Of a DNA stretch of 5,762 bases, positions 5,490-5,762 are shown one piece after another. Within the stretch, counting starts at the first letter, position 1. Each line of letters starts with the position of its first letter. The notes beneath the pieces are model-generated. The model was not told where the DNA came from and did not search any database. It saw only the letters and a list, made by a program, of their open reading frames with translations. The DNA comes from Acidobacteriota bacterium. Lineage in GTDB: Bacteria; Acidobacteriota; Terriglobia; Terriglobales; Acidobacteriaceae. The stretch lies in contig QIAR01000262.1 of the NCBI GenBank assembly GCA_003225595.1, positions 1 through 5,762 on the forward strand, given 5' to 3'. The translations under genes were made by a program, and so were the position numbers.

Positions 5490-5762
5490 TTCGATCCCGC
5501 AGACTTCGGAGATCAGTGGGATATTCGTGGCCCTCGATGCTGACAGCAAGCTCATTCCGTCCCTTATCATCGGCAAACGCTCTAGCCTGAATACGCAAGC
5601 ATTCATGCAGGATTTGCGGTATCGCATCGGAGATCACCGCGTGCAATTGACCACTGACGCCTACATCTTCTACCGCAAAGCAGTGGAAGAATCTTTTGCG
5701 GGTGATGCCGACTTCGCTCAACTGACCAAGCTCTACGGAGACTACGGCCAGTTCGGGAATGA
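5490..5762 (+). pseudogene. IS1-family transposase remnant, 5'-truncated, frameshifted, running off the window
   Basis: The plus frame from 5521 to the right edge reads IFVALDADSKLIPSLIIGKR, then AFMQDLRYRIGDHRVQLTTDAY, AVEESFAGDADFAQLTKLYG. This is the middle of IS1-family DDE transposases; RVQLTTD and LDADSKLIP are close to family consensus, and Asp at 5656-5658 is the expected second catalytic aspartate. Just upstream, the family's FGDQW-type segment (FDPADFGDQW) appears in a different frame, 5490-5519, so one extra base near the GGG at 5518-5520 separates the two. The first 100 or so residues, including the first catalytic motif, are not found. A continuous frame does run from an ATG at 5401, but its first 40 codons do not resemble a transposase. 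The copy is probably inactive. How much of the 3' end survives lies outside the window. Confidence 0.8.

Noticed and set aside
5473..5721. 82-codon minus-strand frame at the right edge
   Set aside because: It lies opposite the IS1 transposase remnant, whose plus-strand translation matches a known family.

Overview
The window looks like ordinary chromosomal DNA from a soil-type bacterium with moderate-to-high GC. Acidobacteriota is my best guess. The basis is recalled resemblance only: the small secreted protein, the N-terminal module of the TPR protein, the TatA type and the IS1-type transposase all recall proteins from that phylum. No rRNA, tRNA, CRISPR array or phage gene is visible.

Layout, left to right. 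(1) 2-1009 (+): the C-terminal three quarters of a class III PLP-dependent aminotransferase; its start lies left of the window. (2) 1148-1657 (+): a small exported beta-rich protein with a clear signal peptide and a strong ribosome binding site. (3) 1672-2331 (-): a zinc-ribbon protein that converges on (2) with only 14 bases between the stop codons. (4) 2332-2664: a gap without a gene. (5) 2665-4125 (-): an exported protein with an N-terminal helical module and eleven consecutive TPRs. (6) 4126-4387: a divergent control region holding repeated GGTAAC hexamers, a candidate tatA promoter and a hairpin that abuts the tatA ribosome binding site. (7) 4388-4591 (+): tatA, a TatA-type subunit of the twin-arginine translocase, with a tail partly built from a 15-bp tandem repeat. 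(8) 4592-4764: a convergent gap with a nested hairpin. (9) 4765-5118 (-): a single-domain VOC (glyoxalase-fold) protein. (10) 5119-5489: no convincing gene. (11) 5490 to the right edge (+): a 5'-truncated, apparently frameshifted IS1-family transposase remnant, so the right edge is a site of past mobile-element activity.

The genes do not form an obvious pathway. Strand alternates, gaps are wide, and only the zinc-ribbon and TPR genes share a direction, with 333 bp between them. Three products concern the envelope (the secreted protein, the exported TPR protein and TatA), but no tatB or tatC is adjacent. I see no convincing undescribed system. The best leads are the tatA leader hairpin, the repeated hexamers in the divergent region, the second cysteine cluster in the zinc-ribbon protein and the decayed IS1 transposase.
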